Below are positions 18,172 through 28,140 of a stretch of 32,801 nt of DNA, in pieces. Numbering within the stretch: position 1 is the first letter of the stretch; the number at the start of each line of letters is the position of its first letter. Location: contig CALBUI010000140.1 of assembly GCA_937968125.1 (NCBI GenBank), positions 1-32,801 on the forward strand, written 5' to 3'. This DNA comes from an uncultured Anaerolineales bacterium (GTDB taxonomy: Bacteria > Chloroflexota > Anaerolineae > Anaerolineales > UBA4823). Made by a program: the position numbers and the translations under genes. A model generated the notes under the pieces. The model was not told the DNA's origin. It did no database searches and was given only the letters and a program-made list of their open reading frames with translations.

Positions 18172-20847
18172 ATGCATATCATTCTCACCCATGAACAGGC
18201 TGACTTCGATGCTTTGGCTTCATTACTTGGAGCTCACCTGACGGATGAAGGCACCATTCCTGTGCTGCCACGTAAATTAAATCGGAATGTGCGCGCATTT
18301 ATCACCCTGTATGGGATGGAACTGCCCTTTATCGATCCACGCGATCTCCCCAGCAAACCGATCGATAAAGTCACCCTGGTCGACACCCAGTCAATGATCA
18401 GCGTAAAAGGCATGCGACCAGATATTCAGGTACAGGTCGTCGATCATCATCCATCCCGGGAAGGAATTCCAGAAGACTGGGAGGTAACCACTGAGGAAAC
18501 AGGTGCAACTGCCACGATATACGCAGAAGTACTTCGCGAACGAGATCTCCCCTTAAGCACTATCGAAGCGACACTTATTCTACTGGGTATATATGAAGAC
18601 ACTGGCTCTTTGACCTATACTCGCACCACTTCTCGCGATTTGACCGCGGCTTCCTACCTATTAGAACGCGGGGCAAGTTTAGGAATTGCAGGAGATTTCT
18701 TAAATCACCCATTATCTATTCCCCAACAGGAACTTTACGACCGGCTGCGCCAAACAGCCTCCTCTCACCACATCTATGGGCATACCGTGGTAATCACTTG
18801 TGGTGATGCCGAGAAAATGGAAGAAGAGCTTTCAACTGTTGCCCACAAATTGCGAGATTTGCTGGATCCCGAAGCGCTTTTCATGCTTGTGACCACCAAA
18901 GGTGGGGTCCAGCTTATCGCCCGCTCAACTAATGATGATATCGATGTTTCCAAAATCACAGATCATTTTGGGGGTGGTGGACACGAACGAGCCGCAGCAG
19001 CGTTGATTCGGGATCGCGATCTAGATAGCGTCTGCCAGGAGCTGCTTGAGCTATTACCCGATTACATTCGACCTGCCATAACTGTGGCAGAAATCATGTC
19101 CCAGGAGCCCCAACTGCTTGAACCAGATACACCTGTCCAAGATGCCGCTGAGCGGATGCAGCGCTTCGGATACGAAGGTTATCCAGTGGTCATGCGAGAT
19201 TCTGAAGGGCGTCATAAAATTCAGGGGTTGCTCACCAGGCGAGCTGTAGACCGGGCTATATCCCATAAGCTAAATTTATCCGCGGCCAGCTTGATGAATG
19301 CCGGTCAGGTGAGCGTCAACCCTGATGATTCAATTGAAGATTTGCAGCGCTTGATGACAGACACAGGCTGGGGTCAGGTGCCGGTAGTCAGCTCAGAATC
19401 CGGAAAGGTGATTGGCATTGTCACGCGCACCGATCTGCTCAAAATTCTCACACGCCAACCGGAGTTTCCCCAATCTCAAAACCTGGCAATGCGCCTTAAA
19501 ACTGCTCTCCCGCCAGCCAGATTGGCATTACTAAAAGCTATTGCCGAAGTTGCGCATGATCAGATGGCGGCCTTGTTTATTGTTGGGGGATTTGTGCGGG
19601 ACCTGCTGCTGGACCGGCCTAGTCAGGATTATGACCTGGTCGTTGAAGGTGATGCAATCCAATTAGCCCAGGCATTAGCAAAAAAATATGGCGGTAGGGT
19701 GACCAGTCATTCTCGTTTCGGTACCTCAAAGTGGCATATTTCTGAAATCCGCACGCAATTATTGAAGACATTAACAGCCGAATCTGACCAAATTCCTGAA
19801 AAATTAAAATCTACCGATATCCATACCCTCGCTAATCAGCAAGACCTACCGGAATCCATTGATTTAATCACCGCCCGCAGAGAGTTTTATAACTATCCCA
19901 CCGCACTGCCTACCGTTGAAAGAGGCAGTATAAAACTTGACCTCCACAGAAGGGATTTCACCATCAATACCCTGGCAATTCGCTTAGATGGTCACTATTA
20001 TGCCCAGCTGCATGACTATTGGGGAGGATTGAACGATCTGAATAATGGTATCGTACGGGTTTTGCACTCTTTGTCCTTCGTAGATGACCCAACGCGCATG
20101 CTGCGGGCAGTCAGGTTCGAGCAGCGCTTTAATTTTCAAATCGACGACCGGACCCTCGAATTGGTCAAAGGTGCACTTCCCCTCCTGGAACGAGTTTCTG
20201 GGGATCGCATTCGCCATGAGTTGGATCGCATCTTCGAAGAAGAAAATGCCCACAAAATGCTGTCCAGGTTGGATGAGTTAACACTTTTGACTGCCATCCA
20301 GTCAAATCTAAAATGGGATGATTGGATTGCATCCCAGATTCAATCCTTATCGGAAATCGAACCAGAAGATGATTGGAACCTCGAATCGACTGGCAGTAAA
20401 CTGCGCGCTAAACTCAGTTACACACTGTGGTTGATCCGATTGACGCCCAACCGCGCCCGGAAGGTGATTAAGCGCTTGAAATTATCCAAATCTTTAGCAG
20501 AGGACATCATCTCTGCCCAGGAATTATGGCAGGAAATTTCGAACTTGACGGCAAAGAAACCCAGCAAGATCGTCGCCAGGCTGGATGCAGCCCAACCGCT
20601 CGCAGTGTATGCCAATTACATTGCTAGCGATGATGAACTGATCCGCGAAATAATTCGAGATTATGTATTCACCTGGCGGGAGGTAGTCCCTCAAACCGAT
20701 GGCAATAAATTGCGCCAGCTTGGCATACCGCCTGGTCCAATATACCGCCAAATTCTGCAAGCCTTGCGAAATGCCTGGCTCGACGGTACAATCGATTCTT
20801 CTGAGGGTGAGAAGTCTCTTCTTCGAAAGCTGCTGCCCAAAGATTAA
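18172..20847 (+). CDS. DHH/DHHA1 - CBS - CBS - tRNA nucleotidyltransferase/poly(A) polymerase fusion
   Basis: N-term DHH phosphoesterase (VDTQ, VDHHPS, GGGGHERAAAA), two CBS domains (VAEIMSQEP..., ASLMNAGQVSV...), C-term class II NTase (FIVGGFVRDLLLDRPSQDYDLVVEGD, RRDFTINTLAIR, DDPTRMLRAVRF). Confidence 0.93.
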   Translation: MHIILTHEQADFDALASLLGAHLTDEGTIPVLPRKLNRNVRAFITLYGMELPFIDPRDLPSKPIDKVTLVDTQSMISVKGMRPDIQVQVVDHHPSREGIPEDWEVTTEETGATATIYAEVLRERDLPLSTIEATLILLGIYEDTGSLTYTRTTSRDLTAASYLLERGASLGIAGDFLNHPLSIPQQELYDRLRQTASSHHIYGHTVVITCGDAEKMEEELSTVAHKLRDLLDPEALFMLVTTKGGVQLIARSTNDDIDVSKITDHFGGGGHERAAAALIRDRDLDSVCQELLELLPDYIRPAITVAEIMSQEPQLLEPDTPVQDAAERMQRFGYEGYPVVMRDSEGRHKIQGLLTRRAVDRAISHKLNLSAASLMNAGQVSVNPDDSIEDLQRLMTDTGWGQVPVVSSESGKVIGIVTRTDLLKILTRQPEFPQSQNLAMRLKTALPPARLALLKAIAEVAHDQMAALFIVGGFVRDLLLDRPSQDYDLVVEGDAIQLAQALAKKYGGRVTSHSRFGTSKWHISEIRTQLLKTLTAESDQIPEKLKSTDIHTLANQQDLPESIDLITARREFYNYPTALPTVERGSIKLDLHRRDFTINTLAIRLDGHYYAQLHDYWGGLNDLNNGIVRVLHSLSFVDDPTRMLRAVRFEQRFNFQIDDRTLELVKGALPLLERVSGDRIRHELDRIFEEENAHKMLSRLDELTLLTAIQSNLKWDDWIASQIQSLSEIEPEDDWNLESTGSKLRAKLSYTLWLIRLTPNRARKVIKRLKLSKSLAEDIISAQELWQEISNLTAKKPSKIVARLDAAQPLAVYANYIASDDELIREIIRDYVFTWREVVPQTDGNKLRQLGIPPGPIYRQILQALRNAWLDGTIDSSEGEKSLLRKLLPKD

Positions 20848-20893
20848 CGAGCTATGTTCCTATCATTAAGTCCATTCCTAGAAAATCTTAAAA

Positions 20894-21409
20894 ATGGTTT
20901 CCATTCCCTTAGAAAATCAAATTTCTATCCGTTATGCAGAGCGGAATGACCTGCGTGGATTAGAGTGGGAGGGCGAATTCAAGCACTTTCGGCATGTCTT
21001 CTCTGAAGCCTACCGGCTAAAAGAGCTTGGAGATGTGATTATGTGGGTGGCAGAACTCACTGATTTTGGACTCATTGGGCAGCTTTTTATTCAACTCTAT
21101 GGTCCAAATCAAATCCAGGCGAATGTAAATAAATACGCCTATATCTATGGGTTTAGGGTGCGATCAATATATAGAGGGAAAGGGATAGGCAGTCGGATGT
21201 TGGAAACCGCTGAATCAGATTTAGTTCGGCGAGGATTCAGCCGCATTGCTTTAAATGTCGCTCGAGACAACGAATCTGCACGGCGTCTATATGAGCGCCG
21301 AGGGTATCAAGTGATAGCGCCAGAACCTGGTATTTGGTCTTACCTGGACGATAAAGGGCGTCGCCGTTTTGTCAATGAACCTGCCTGGCGCATGGAGAAA
21401 AAGTTTTGA
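20894..21409 (+). CDS. GNAT family N-acetyltransferase
   Basis: FRVRSIYRGKGIGSRMLETAESDLVRRGFSRIALNVARDNESARRLYERRGYQ. Confidence 0.92.
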   Translation: MVSIPLENQISIRYAERNDLRGLEWEGEFKHFRHVFSEAYRLKELGDVIMWVAELTDFGLIGQLFIQLYGPNQIQANVNKYAYIYGFRVRSIYRGKGIGSRMLETAESDLVRRGFSRIALNVARDNESARRLYERRGYQVIAPEPGIWSYLDDKGRRRFVNEPAWRMEKKF

Positions 21410-21411
21410 CC

Positions 21412-21440
21412 TTGCGTGTCTTTAATTTCCATGCTAGAAT
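21412..21440 (+). promoter_or_regulatory. Promoter upstream of nusA operon
   Basis: TTGCGT-N17-TAGAAT with extended TG. Confidence 0.5.
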
Positions 21441-21476
21441 GAGTTTCCCATGGGGTGGTGGCAAAAGAGGCTTCGT

Positions 21477-21507
21477 TGAAAAGTGGGCAATTCCCACTTT
21501 TCTTTGT
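21477..21507 (+). promoter_or_regulatory. Attenuator-like hairpin in the nusA leader (rimP-leader-like)
   Basis: gAAAAGTGGG-caatt-CCCACTTTTc then TTTGTTT, between promoter and nusA. Confidence 0.6.
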
Positions 21508-21570
21508 TTATAGAGGCCTGTATGCCCGGACCCTACGATAAGTGTCAATTGAGTTGGAGAAAGAGCAAGA

Positions 21571-23544
21571 ATGAAGAATGAATTTGCATTAGCGTTCAAC
21601 GAAGTCCTGGAAGAGAAGGGATTGCCCAAGGAAGTGATCTTGGATGCCTTAGAAGCTGCCATGGTCTCTGCTTACCGGCGGGCAGTCAATGCATCCAATG
21701 CCCAACATGTTGAAGCGAAAATCGATCCGGAAACAGGAAAAGTCAACATCTTCGCAGAAAAAGAAGTTGTTGAAGATGTCGAGGATCAAAGAACTGAGGT
21801 CGCGTTGGTTGAGGCGCATGAGGTTGAGCCAGAGGCAGAAGTAGGCAGTATGGTGGTTGTCGAAACCACACCGGACAATTTCGGCCGGGTTGCTGCCCAA
21901 ACTGCCCGCCAGGTCATCCAACAGCGCATACGCGAGGCAGAGCGGGAAGCCCAATTAGAATATTTCAATAAACAGCTGGGAGAGATTGTCAGCGGTGTCG
22001 TTCAGGCGATCAGCTCGCAAGCCGTAACCTTGGGTCTGGATAAGAAAGCAGAAGGCATCATGCCTCGCAACCAACAAATTCCGGGGGAACGCTTCCGTCT
22101 CCACGACCGGGTACGAGCCTTATTGGCTGAAGTTAAAGCGACTCCGAGAGGCCCACAGTTGATCCTCTCCCGGGCACACCGGAATTTTTTACGGCGCTTG
22201 TTGGAAAACGAAGTGCCGGAGATTTATCACGGTCTGGTAGAGATCCGCTCGATAGCTCGCGAACCGGGTCACCGCTCTAAGGTCGCTGTTTCAGCGCTCC
22301 AAGCAGGCGTTGATCCGGTTGGAGCCTGTGTGGGAATGCGTGGTGTAAGAATTCAAGCCATTGTTCGAGAACTAAACGATGAAAAAATCGATGTCATCGA
22401 ATGGAATCCAGATCCCTCCGGCTACATAGCCAAAGCGCTCAGCCCAGCTCGCGTGACTGGTGTTTATCTCGATGAACATACCAAAAGCACAAAAACAGCA
22501 ACGGTGGTTGTACCGGAAGATCAGCTAAGTCTTGCAATTGGTCGAGATGGTCAAAATGCTCGTCTGGCTGCCAAGCTGACAGCCTGGAGAATTGATATAA
22601 AAAGCTTACCCGAGGCCACTGCCGATGCCTTGTATAAAATTCAAAACGATCCCGAATTTGCAGATATCGCCGAGGCAGAAACCGAAATCGTAAGCCAGAT
22701 TGAAGCAATCCTGGTAAAGAAGGATGAAGGCCGTCCGGTAACCCCAGAAGAGTATCAAGTTCTTGGTCAATTTGTGGACCGCATTGAAGGCGGCATTATT
22801 GCCATACATCAAGCTGAAAGAACAGTTGAGTTGGAACGCATCGCGAAAGTTCAGGAGAAAATACCTGCTGCCGCTTTCGAAATGCCGCTTGAAGAATTGG
22901 GATTCACTGAACGAGTTACTAATCTCCTTGTTGAAGCTGGAAGCGAATCTGTTGGCGAATTGATGGTCCAGATGGAGCTTGATTCTGATGCAATTCTTAG
23001 CTTAAACGGTATCGGTCCGAAAGCTATGGAGAAGATAGAGACTACTTTAGCTGAGGTAACTTTCCCAGAACCCGAAATCGTGGAAGAAGAAGCCGAAGTC
23101 GAGGTTGCTGAAGAAGGGGAAGCTGAACCTGCAGCAGAGACAGCCGAAGACGTCGTGGAGGCTGAGGGAGTTACCGAGGAAGCTGAAGCCGAGGAAACAG
23201 CTGTCGAAGAAGTTACTTCTGAAGAAGAGGTTGTTGAAACTGCTCCGGTCGCAGAAGGTGAAGAACCGACACCGGAAGAAGCAGTTAAAGAACCTGTCTC
23301 TGAAGAAGAGGAAGAAGCTTCATTCGAGGAGATATTTACCTTAGAATCAGACGCCTTCGATTCCAAAGCTGCCGCGACCGAATTTGAGGATGAAGAAGAG
23401 ATTGATGTTGAGACTCGTAAAAAGAAGAAAGAGAAGAAAAAGAAATTCGTTGAAATGGAATATGATCCTGATCAGGATGTGGTCATCGTAAAGCGCAAGC
23501 GTAAGCGAGACGAACCAGATTGGGAGGAAGATTGGGATTTTTAA
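21571..23544 (+). CDS. nusA: Transcription termination/antitermination factor NusA with charged C-terminal extension
   Basis: S1 and KH domains (GMRGVRIQAIVRELNDEKIDVIEW; AIGRDGQNARLAAKLTAWRIDI), HhH segment, Glu-rich and Lys/Arg-rich tail. Confidence 0.96.
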   Translation: MKNEFALAFNEVLEEKGLPKEVILDALEAAMVSAYRRAVNASNAQHVEAKIDPETGKVNIFAEKEVVEDVEDQRTEVALVEAHEVEPEAEVGSMVVVETTPDNFGRVAAQTARQVIQQRIREAEREAQLEYFNKQLGEIVSGVVQAISSQAVTLGLDKKAEGIMPRNQQIPGERFRLHDRVRALLAEVKATPRGPQLILSRAHRNFLRRLLENEVPEIYHGLVEIRSIAREPGHRSKVAVSALQAGVDPVGACVGMRGVRIQAIVRELNDEKIDVIEWNPDPSGYIAKALSPARVTGVYLDEHTKSTKTATVVVPEDQLSLAIGRDGQNARLAAKLTAWRIDIKSLPEATADALYKIQNDPEFADIAEAETEIVSQIEAILVKKDEGRPVTPEEYQVLGQFVDRIEGGIIAIHQAERTVELERIAKVQEKIPAAAFEMPLEELGFTERVTNLLVEAGSESVGELMVQMELDSDAILSLNGIGPKAMEKIETTLAEVTFPEPEIVEEEAEVEVAEEGEAEPAAETAEDVVEAEGVTEEAEAEETAVEEVTSEEEVVETAPVAEGEEPTPEEAVKEPVSEEEEEASFEEIFTLESDAFDSKAAATEFEDEEEIDVETRKKKKEKKKKFVEMEYDPDQDVVIVKRKRKRDEPDWEEDWDF

Positions 23545-23568
23545 TCCGCTAACAAATGAGTAGGATGC

Positions 23569-23865
23569 GTGTCTAAAAAGCGGAGAAAGGGAAGGCACGT
23601 ACCTCAGCGGACTTGTGTTGGATGTCGTGAGGTACATTCTAAACGAGCGTTGATCCGTGTTGTTCGCAGTCCGGATGGAATTTTTATTGACCCAACCGGA
23701 AAGATGTCAGGTCGTGGTGCATACTTGCATGATCGTCTAGAATGTTGGGAAAAAGGTATGCAAAGTGCCCTTTCAAATGCACTCAAAACCGAAATTACGG
23801 TTGAGGACAGGAAAAGATTAACAGATTTTATGGCGACATTGTCAGAACAGACATCTGCTCAATAG
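23569..23865 (+). CDS. rnpM: YlxR/RnpM family RNA-binding protein
   Basis: VPQRTCVGCREVHSKRALIRVVRSPDG...GRGAYLH; between nusA and infB. Confidence 0.92.
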   Translation: MSKKRRKGRHVPQRTCVGCREVHSKRALIRVVRSPDGIFIDPTGKMSGRGAYLHDRLECWEKGMQSALSNALKTEITVEDRKRLTDFMATLSEQTSAQ

Positions 23866-23914
23866 ATTGATTACGATGAGCATTGGTCGGGGAAGTCTTG
23901 ACAAGAACCATTTT

Positions 23915-23982
23915 TGGCCGGCGAGTGGAGCATACTGAGATGAGCGCCTGACTCAGTCCACAAAACTCGCTTCAAGCGGCCA
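23915..23982 (+). promoter_or_regulatory. Nested stem-loop in the infB 5' region
   Basis: TGGCCG/CGGCCA, GCGAGT/ACTCGC, (G)TGGA/TCCA(C), ACTGAG/CTCAGT pair in nested order immediately upstream of the infB RBS. Confidence 0.65.
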
Positions 23983-24009
23983 CGAGCAATATATGGCAGG
24001 AGGTGCCAA

Positions 24010-25800
24010 TTGGGCGAGAACGGTCACAATAAATCAATAGTATTACCCCCCACAATTACAGTGCGAGAACTGGCCGAATCAATCGAAGCCAGCCCAATTG
24101 AAGTCATCAAGACTCTCATGGCGAATGGAGTCATGGCGAATATCAACCAGCAGATTGACTTCGATACAGCTGCGATTGTTGCTGCGGAAATGGGTTATGA
24201 CGCCAACCTGGAAACACAGGAAGCAGGTAGTGAAGATGAGGTCGGCGAAATACCACTTTGGCGTAAGGTGATTGCGGATGAAGACCCGGAGGAATTAACA
24301 TATCGTCCCCCGATCGTTACTATTTTAGGACATGTTGATCACGGCAAGACCACCCTTTTGGATGCCATTCGGGACACCAATGTGGTGGAAGATGAAGCTG
24401 GTGGCATAACTCAACACATTGGCGCTTACCAGGTTGAACATAACGAACGCCAGATTACCTTCCTGGATACGCCAGGCCATGCAGCTTTCACCGCTATGCG
24501 CGCCCGTGGAGCGCAAGGAGCAGATATCGTCGTCCTCGTCGTCGCCGCAGATGATGGCGTGATGCCGCAAACTCGTGAAGCGATCGCACATGCCAAAGCT
24601 GCCCAGATCCCCATTATTGTGGCTCTCAATAAGATTGACAAAGAAAATGCAGATCCCGAACGAGTCAACCAACAGCTCGCGGAAATCGGCCTGGTGCCTG
24701 ATGAATGGGATGGTGACACGATAATCGTGCCCCTCTCAGCGAAGCGTCAGGAGGGCTTGGAAGATTTGCTTGAAGCTGTCCTGCTTGTCGCCGACAATAC
24801 GGATATTCGCGCCAACCCCAATGGACGGGTCATCGGCACCGTTATCGAAGCCGAGATTGACCGTTCAAAGGGTGTCATGGCTACTCTATTGATCCAAAAC
24901 GGCACCCTGAATATCGGAAATATTGTTGTCGCTGGGACAGCTCATGGACGTCTGCGCGCCATGTTTGACCATTTGGGTCACCAGGTGCAAGACGCGGCGC
25001 CATCCGCCCCTGTCGCGGTGATGGGACTCAATGATGTACCAGTGGCTGGTGATTTATTCCAGGTTGTAGATTCCGACAAACACGCCAGAGCAATAACCAG
25101 AGAGCGTAAAAACAATCTCAAATCTGATGCACAAAGAGAGAAGAGTGCAGTAACCTTGGAGCAGTTATTTGATCAATTCCAGGCCGGCGAGGTCCGTGAA
25201 CTGCGACTGATCATTAAAGCTGACGTTCAAGGTTCACTTGAACCGATTAGATCCTCCCTGGTTGATCTTGATAGCGGGGATATATCAATCAATGTTCTTC
25301 ATTCTGGGACCGGCAATATCGGCAAGAATGACATCATGCTAGCAGCAGCTTCAAAAGCGATTGTGATCGGATTTAATGTCGAGGCCGACTCTGCTGCTCA
25401 ACGACTGGCAGAGACTGAGGGAATCTCAATTCGACTCTATAACATAATTTACCGGCTAATTGAAGACATTGAGATGGCATTAAAAGGCATGCTCGATCCA
25501 GAGACAAAAGAATCTGTCCTCGGGCACGCAGAAGTACGAGCAATATTCAGAATTTCAAGGATTGGGAATGTCGCCGGCTGTTACGTTCTCGATGGGGAGC
25601 TACGGAGAAATGCCTTAGTTCGGGTCTTGAGAAAAGATGAAGTCCTCTTCGATGGGGAAATTTCCTCCCTCAAACACATTCAGGATGATGTGACTGAAGT
25701 TCGCACTGGATTCGAATGTGGAATTACGTTGAAAGGATTCAATGATTTCGACACGGGTGACATTATTGAGTGTTATATTGTTGAGGAAGTCCCAATTTAA
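24010..25800 (+). CDS. infB: Translation initiation factor IF-2 (short form)
   Basis: [45 protein letters not shown] start with AGGAGGT RBS. Confidence 0.96.
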   Translation: MGENGHNKSIVLPPTITVRELAESIEASPIEVIKTLMANGVMANINQQIDFDTAAIVAAEMGYDANLETQEAGSEDEVGEIPLWRKVIADEDPEELTYRPPIVTILGHVDHGKTTLLDAIRDTNVVEDEAGGITQHIGAYQVEHNERQITFLDTPGHAAFTAMRARGAQGADIVVLVVAADDGVMPQTREAIAHAKAAQIPIIVALNKIDKENADPERVNQQLAEIGLVPDEWDGDTIIVPLSAKRQEGLEDLLEAVLLVADNTDIRANPNGRVIGTVIEAEIDRSKGVMATLLIQNGTLNIGNIVVAGTAHGRLRAMFDHLGHQVQDAAPSAPVAVMGLNDVPVAGDLFQVVDSDKHARAITRERKNNLKSDAQREKSAVTLEQLFDQFQAGEVRELRLIIKADVQGSLEPIRSSLVDLDSGDISINVLHSGTGNIGKNDIMLAAASKAIVIGFNVEADSAAQRLAETEGISIRLYNIIYRLIEDIEMALKGMLDPETKESVLGHAEVRAIFRISRIGNVAGCYVLDGELRRNALVRVLRKDEVLFDGEISSLKHIQDDVTEVRTGFECGITLKGFNDFDTGDIIECYIVEEVPI

Positions 25801-25814
25801 ATTGGAAAATCCCA

Positions 25815-26201
25815 GTGGTATCCACGAACCGCGCCAAACGCATTGCTGATCGTATTCGTGAAGAACTATCGGAGATGATGATCTTCGATATTCAGGATCC
25901 TCGTCTGACAGGAGCATATATCACGGATGTCTCTGTGGATCGAGAGCTTGCCTTCGCGGACATCTACGTCTTTTCGAGCGGAGGTTCTGAATCTGCTGAT
26001 GAAGTTCTTACTGGTTTTAACCGCGCCAGCGGTTTTTTACGGAGTGAACTTGCCCGACGGGTCGACTTGAGGACGTTTCCCAAACTTCGATTCCATTGGG
26101 ATCCCACCCCAGAACGGGCTGAGAAGATAGAAGAATTGATAGACTCGCTTGATATTCAAGAATCTCCTGAACCAGAGGACGATCAGTCCGGAAATGAGTA
26201 A
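25815..26201 (+). CDS. rbfA: Ribosome-binding factor A
   Basis: RAKRIADRIREELSEMMIFDIQDPRL...VSVDRELAFADIYV; GTG start. Confidence 0.92.
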   Translation: MVSTNRAKRIADRIREELSEMMIFDIQDPRLTGAYITDVSVDRELAFADIYVFSSGGSESADEVLTGFNRASGFLRSELARRVDLRTFPKLRFHWDPTPERAEKIEELIDSLDIQESPEPEDDQSGNE

Positions 26202-26211
26202 TACCTAGCAT

Positions 26212-27168
26212 ATGGATGAAACGCTTCTCAATGATGCTTTTCAAGAGCTTCACTCAGCTCAACGGGTTCTGGTTATCTCGCACATTCGTCCAGATGGAGA
26301 TGCAGTCGGTTCATTGCTTGGTTTGGGACTTTCACTACAAGCCCTGAACAAAGAGGTGCAGCTCGTATTATCGGATGGCATACCGGTGATTTTTCGCCAT
26401 TTACCGGGATCAGAACAAGTACAGAAACAAGCCAATGGTGAGTTTGATATGATCGTTGTGGTCGACTGTTCAGATATGAAGAGAACTGGAGATGCACTAA
26501 TCAATCAGCCGTTGCCAGATATAAACCTGGATCATCATCCAACAAACACGGATTTTGGGAAATATAATCTTGTCGATTCAAACGCGGTTGCAACCGCAGA
26601 AATGCTGTCAGAATATTTACCGAGATTCGGATTTCCGATCACAACCAAGGTTGCAAATGCGCTATTATTTGGTATGATCACAGATACACTCGGTTTCCGT
26701 ACATTCAACATGACTCCAAAAGCATTGGAATTATCCGCCAGATTAATGGAAGCCGGTGGAGATTTACCAGGACTATATCAGCGGGGATTGCTAAACCGAA
26801 CTTATGAGGCTGCCCGCTATTGGGGGGTAGGCTTATCTAATCTTGAGCGAGAAGGGAGAATTATCTGGGCCTCGCTTTCTATGGAAGATAGGCGAACAGT
26901 TAAGTATCCAGGAAGGGATGATGCGGACTTGATCAGCTTTCTTTCAACCATCGAAGATACTGATGTCGCGATCATGTTCGTTGAACAAGGTAATGGAAAC
27001 GTTAAAGTTAGCTGGCGTTCCCAACCCGCCTATGATGTCTCTCAAGTAGCAATGCACTTCGATGGTGGTGGACATGCGGCGGCAGCAGGAGCAAGTGTCA
27101 AAGGAGACCTGAAGGAAATTCAGGACAATGTGATCGCCCAAACCAAAACTATGTTAAGTTTAATGTAG
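26212..27168 (+). CDS. nrnA: DHH/DHHA1 phosphoesterase, NrnA-like
   Basis: ISHIRPDGDAVGSLLGLG, VVVDCSD, NLDHHPTN, FDGGGHAAAAGAS. Confidence 0.9.
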   Translation: MDETLLNDAFQELHSAQRVLVISHIRPDGDAVGSLLGLGLSLQALNKEVQLVLSDGIPVIFRHLPGSEQVQKQANGEFDMIVVVDCSDMKRTGDALINQPLPDINLDHHPTNTDFGKYNLVDSNAVATAEMLSEYLPRFGFPITTKVANALLFGMITDTLGFRTFNMTPKALELSARLMEAGGDLPGLYQRGLLNRTYEAARYWGVGLSNLEREGRIIWASLSMEDRRTVKYPGRDDADLISFLSTIEDTDVAIMFVEQGNGNVKVSWRSQPAYDVSQVAMHFDGGGHAAAAGASVKGDLKEIQDNVIAQTKTMLSLM

Positions 27169-27188
27169 TTTCCGTAGTAATTGGATGT

Positions 27189-28130
27189 ATGGGGATCAAA
27201 TCTATTAATTGGGAAGAGGAAATGGACGAGGAACAATTTAAAAATGTTGTCTCAGGTGTATTGGTCATAGACAAACCTATTGGGCTGACCTCACACGATG
27301 TAGTACAGATCATCCGTAGGGGAACAGGTATACGGAGGGCTGGTCACACAGGCACACTAGATCCACGTGCATCAGGTGTCTTGGTCGTTTTGATTGGACC
27401 AGCGGTGAGATTGAGTGAGTATGTATCTGCATCAGACAAACGCTATCAAGCTACAATTCGTCTTGGCAGCTCAACCGATACTTATGATGCGGAAGGCATT
27501 GTTACCAGTGAATCACCTGCAAATCATATAACCGAAGAAAATTTCGATGAGATCTTGCAAACATATGTAGGTGAAATCGAACAGGTTCCACCCCCATATT
27601 CCGCCGTTAAAGTAAAAGGTAAAAAGGCCTATGAAATGGCTCGCAAAGGCGAGCAGGTCGAGTTGGAACCTCGCAAAATCCAGGTATACAGTTTGGATAT
27701 CCTGGAATGGGATCCTCCGGAAGTTGTGATCGATGCCTACTGCTCATCTGGCACCTATGTCCGTTCATTGGCCAATGATCTCGGTGAATCGTTGGGCACC
27801 GGTGCCTACTTAATTGGCCTTAGGCGTACAAAAAGCGGCAGGTTTACGCTGCGTGAAGCGGTCCCCTTAAGGAGATTAAAGGAAGCATTTCAGGCGGGAG
27901 ACTGGTATAAATTTTTGATCCCCGCCGCTGATGCCCTTGGAGATTGGCCAGCAGTCGAGCTGGATGCTGACCAGGTCGATCTGGTTCGCCATGGTCATCG
28001 TATACCTGCAGAGCCTGATTCCGAGGGCTGGTCGCGGGCCATCAGCCAGCAAGGTGACCTGGTTGCCCTGCTAGAATTTAATTCTGAATCAGGCGAATGG
28101 CAGCCACGCAAGGTATTTTTCCAATCTTAA
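27189..28130 (+). CDS. truB: tRNA pseudouridine(55) synthase
   Basis: GVLVIDKPIGLTSHDVV, GHTGTLDPRASGVLVV, PPPYSAVKVKGKKAYE. Confidence 0.96.
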   Translation: MGIKSINWEEEMDEEQFKNVVSGVLVIDKPIGLTSHDVVQIIRRGTGIRRAGHTGTLDPRASGVLVVLIGPAVRLSEYVSASDKRYQATIRLGSSTDTYDAEGIVTSESPANHITEENFDEILQTYVGEIEQVPPPYSAVKVKGKKAYEMARKGEQVELEPRKIQVYSLDILEWDPPEVVIDAYCSSGTYVRSLANDLGESLGTGAYLIGLRRTKSGRFTLREAVPLRRLKEAFQAGDWYKFLIPAADALGDWPAVELDADQVDLVRHGHRIPAEPDSEGWSRAISQQGDLVALLEFNSESGEWQPRKVFFQS

Positions 28131-28140
28131 ACATGTAATA

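Noticed and set aside
16916-18188. Restriction-modification or defence island around the methyltransferase
   Set aside because: Neighbouring genes are an ABC exporter, a tiny helical protein and a tRNA nucleotidyltransferase fusion; no nuclease, helicase or specificity subunit seen.
22851-23366. 171-aa Ser-rich ORF antisense to nusA (MESKASDSKVNISSNEASSSSSETG...)
   Set aside because: Shadow ORF: the reverse complement of the Glu-rich (GAA/GAG) tail gives Ser/Thr-rich translation. No RBS or family signature.
23898-23926. TTGACA upstream of infB as an internal promoter -35
   Set aside because: No acceptable -10 at 16-18 nt; the region is GC-rich and part of the hairpin.
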